Shown one piece after another: positions 3,944-5,033 of a DNA stretch of 5,033 nucleotides (within the stretch, counting starts at the first letter, position 1; each line of letters opens with the position of its first letter). The translations under genes and the position numbers were made by a program. The notes beneath the pieces were generated by a model. The model was not told the origin of the DNA, did no database searches, and was given only the letters and a program-made list of their open reading frames with translations. Source of the DNA: JBBRNH01 sp038247465 (lineage in GTDB: Bacteria > Bacteroidota > Bacteroidia > Cytophagales > Spirosomataceae); assembly GCA_038247465.1 (NCBI GenBank), contig JBBRUV010000346.1:1-5033 (forward strand), read 5' to 3'.

Positions 3944-5033
3944 TCAGTGAAAAAACAGATACCCCAGCGCGATGCCCGCCAGAACGCCGAAAAAGTCGGC
4001 AATCAGGCCAACCGTGATGGCGTAACGGCTGTTTTTGATGCCTACCGAGCCGAAATACAAGGCCACAATGTAGAACGTAGTGTCGGCTGATCCCTGAAAA
4101 ATGCACACCAATCGCCCCACAAACGAATCGGGGCCGTACTGTTTCATCGCGTCAATCATCAACGCCCGCGCCCCGGAGCCACTCAACGGTTTCATGAGCG
4201 CAACGGGCAGTGCGTCGGTAAAATCGGTGTTGATGCCGGTCAGCGAAAACAGGTATTTCAGCCCGCCCACCAGCGCGTCCATCGCCCCGGCGTTGCGAAA
4301 TACCCCGATGGCCACGAGCATCCCGCAGAGGTAGGGGATAATCCGAACCGAAGTCTCGAAACCGCTTTTTGCGCCTTCGATAAAGGTCTCGAACAGGTTC
4401 ACTTTCTTGCGGATGCCAGCCGCCAGAAACCCGACGATGATGGTGAGCAACAGCACGTTCCCAACCACTTTCGAGACTTGCTCAATTTCTTCTTTCGGCA
4501 GACCCGACAGATACCACAACGCCAGCCCCAGAAACGCCGTGATGCCACCAAACCAGCCCAGCACGGTACTGTTCAGGAGGTTGGTGCGTTGTTTCAGGGC
4601 TACCAAAATCACGCTGAAAACGGTGGTGACGTAGGTGCCAATCAGACAGGGTACAAAAATATCGGCGGGGTTTTGCGCCCCTAAAATTGCCCGTTGCGCC
4701 ATAATACTGAGCGGAATAATGGTCAGGCCGGACGTGTGCAGTACCAGAAACATAATCTGGGCGTTGGTGGCGGTGTCTTTGTCGGGGTTGAGTTCCTGCA
4801 AACTCGCCATCGCTTTCAGACCAAAGGGCGTGGCTGCGTTATCTAAGCCGAGCATATTGGCCGAAAAATTCATGATCATCTGGCCGTTGGCGGGGTGGTC
4901 AATGGGGACTTCGGGAAAGAGTTTGTTGAAAAACGGCCCGATAATCCGCGCCAGAAAGTTGATAGCCCCGCCCTTTTCAGCAATGTTAAGCAAGCCCAGA
5001 AAAAACGTCATTACGCCGGCAAGGGGCAGGGCA
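3944..5033 (-). CDS. SpmA-SpmB fusion, nucleoside-recognition (Gate) domain membrane protein (5' end outside window)
   Basis: An integral membrane protein with two Gate-type halves. It is open to the window edge: seven codons (ALPLAGV) precede the Met at 5011, and the SpmA family continues further upstream, so that Met is internal. Counting from it, the SpmA-like half shows NFSANMLGLDNAATPFG (48-64) and TSGLTIIP (93-100). The SpmB-like half shows KPLSGSGARA (274-283), GPDSF (293-297), GSADTT (307-312) and YFGSVGI (319-325). Hydrophobic segments lie at about 119-140, 150-168, 182-200, 224-240 and 331-354. In Bacillus, spmA and spmB are separate genes needed for spore-core dehydration. In non-sporing Bacteroidetes the fused protein has no established role and may be a transporter or nucleoside-linked membrane protein. 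It ends 43 bases before the antitoxin start, so read-through into the antitoxin/PIN pair is possible. Confidence 0.92.
   Translation of the reverse strand, partial: ALPLAGVMTFFLGLLNIAEKGGAINFLARIIGPFFNKLFPEVPIDHPANGQMIMNFSANMLGLDNAATPFGLKAMASLQELNPDKDTATNAQIMFLVLHTSGLTIIPLSIMAQRAILGAQNPADIFVPCLIGTYVTTVFSVILVALKQRTNLLNSTVLGWFGGITAFLGLALWYLSGLPKEEIEQVSKVVGNVLLLTIIVGFLAAGIRKKVNLFETFIEGAKSGFETSVRIIPYLCGMLVAIGVFRNAGAMDALVGGLKYLFSLTGINTDFTDALPVALMKPLSGSGARALMIDAMKQYGPDSFVGRLVCIFQGSADTTFYIVALYFGSVGIKNSRYAITVGLIADFFGVLAGIALGYLFFH

Overview
The window looks like a chromosomal segment from a member of the Bacteroidota, most likely a Cytophagales bacterium of the Spirosoma/Larkinella/Rudanella kind. Three things suggest this: the moderately GC-rich coding sequence; starts without Shine-Dalgarno sequences, with candidate promoters of the Bacteroidetes TAnnTTTG type; and the protein families present (a DeaD-like helicase with a Gly/Asn/Arg-rich tail, an SpmA-SpmB fusion in a lineage that does not sporulate, Uma2 and PIN proteins). 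The genus is an inference from general familiarity, not from a search.

Layout. Positions 1-2081 (minus strand) hold almost all of a DEAD-box RNA helicase. Its C-terminal DbpA-type RNA-binding domain has just begun when the window ends. Upstream of it, 2082-2459 has no convincing gene. I read this stretch as a long, partly structured 5' leader of the helicase mRNA, starting from a candidate promoter at 2449-2475 that overlaps a strong palindromic terminator (2460-2497). That terminator ends a small 56-residue minus-strand gene (2527-2697). This gene is divergent from a Uma2/DUF820-type PD-(D/E)XK protein on the plus strand (2759-3241). The Uma2 gene runs head-on into a minus-strand PIN-domain (VapC-like) gene (3243-3662), with only one base between the two stop codons. 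Upstream of the PIN gene, and overlapping its start by 8 bases, is its antitoxin-like partner (3655-3900), which carries an in-frame amber codon. On the right, 3944-5033 (minus) is a partial SpmA-SpmB fusion membrane protein that runs off the window.

How it fits together. Two housekeeping-type genes (the helicase and SpmAB) flank a small accessory block: a small hypothetical protein, Uma2, and an antitoxin/PIN pair. SpmAB, antitoxin and PIN lie on one strand with short gaps and could be one transcript.

The two points most worth a second look are the apparently decaying toxin-antitoxin pair (nonsense codon in the antitoxin, and His in place of a commonly conserved PIN acidic residue) and the long helicase leader with its nearly A-free G/U-rich segment. 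No clear new multi-gene system is visible.
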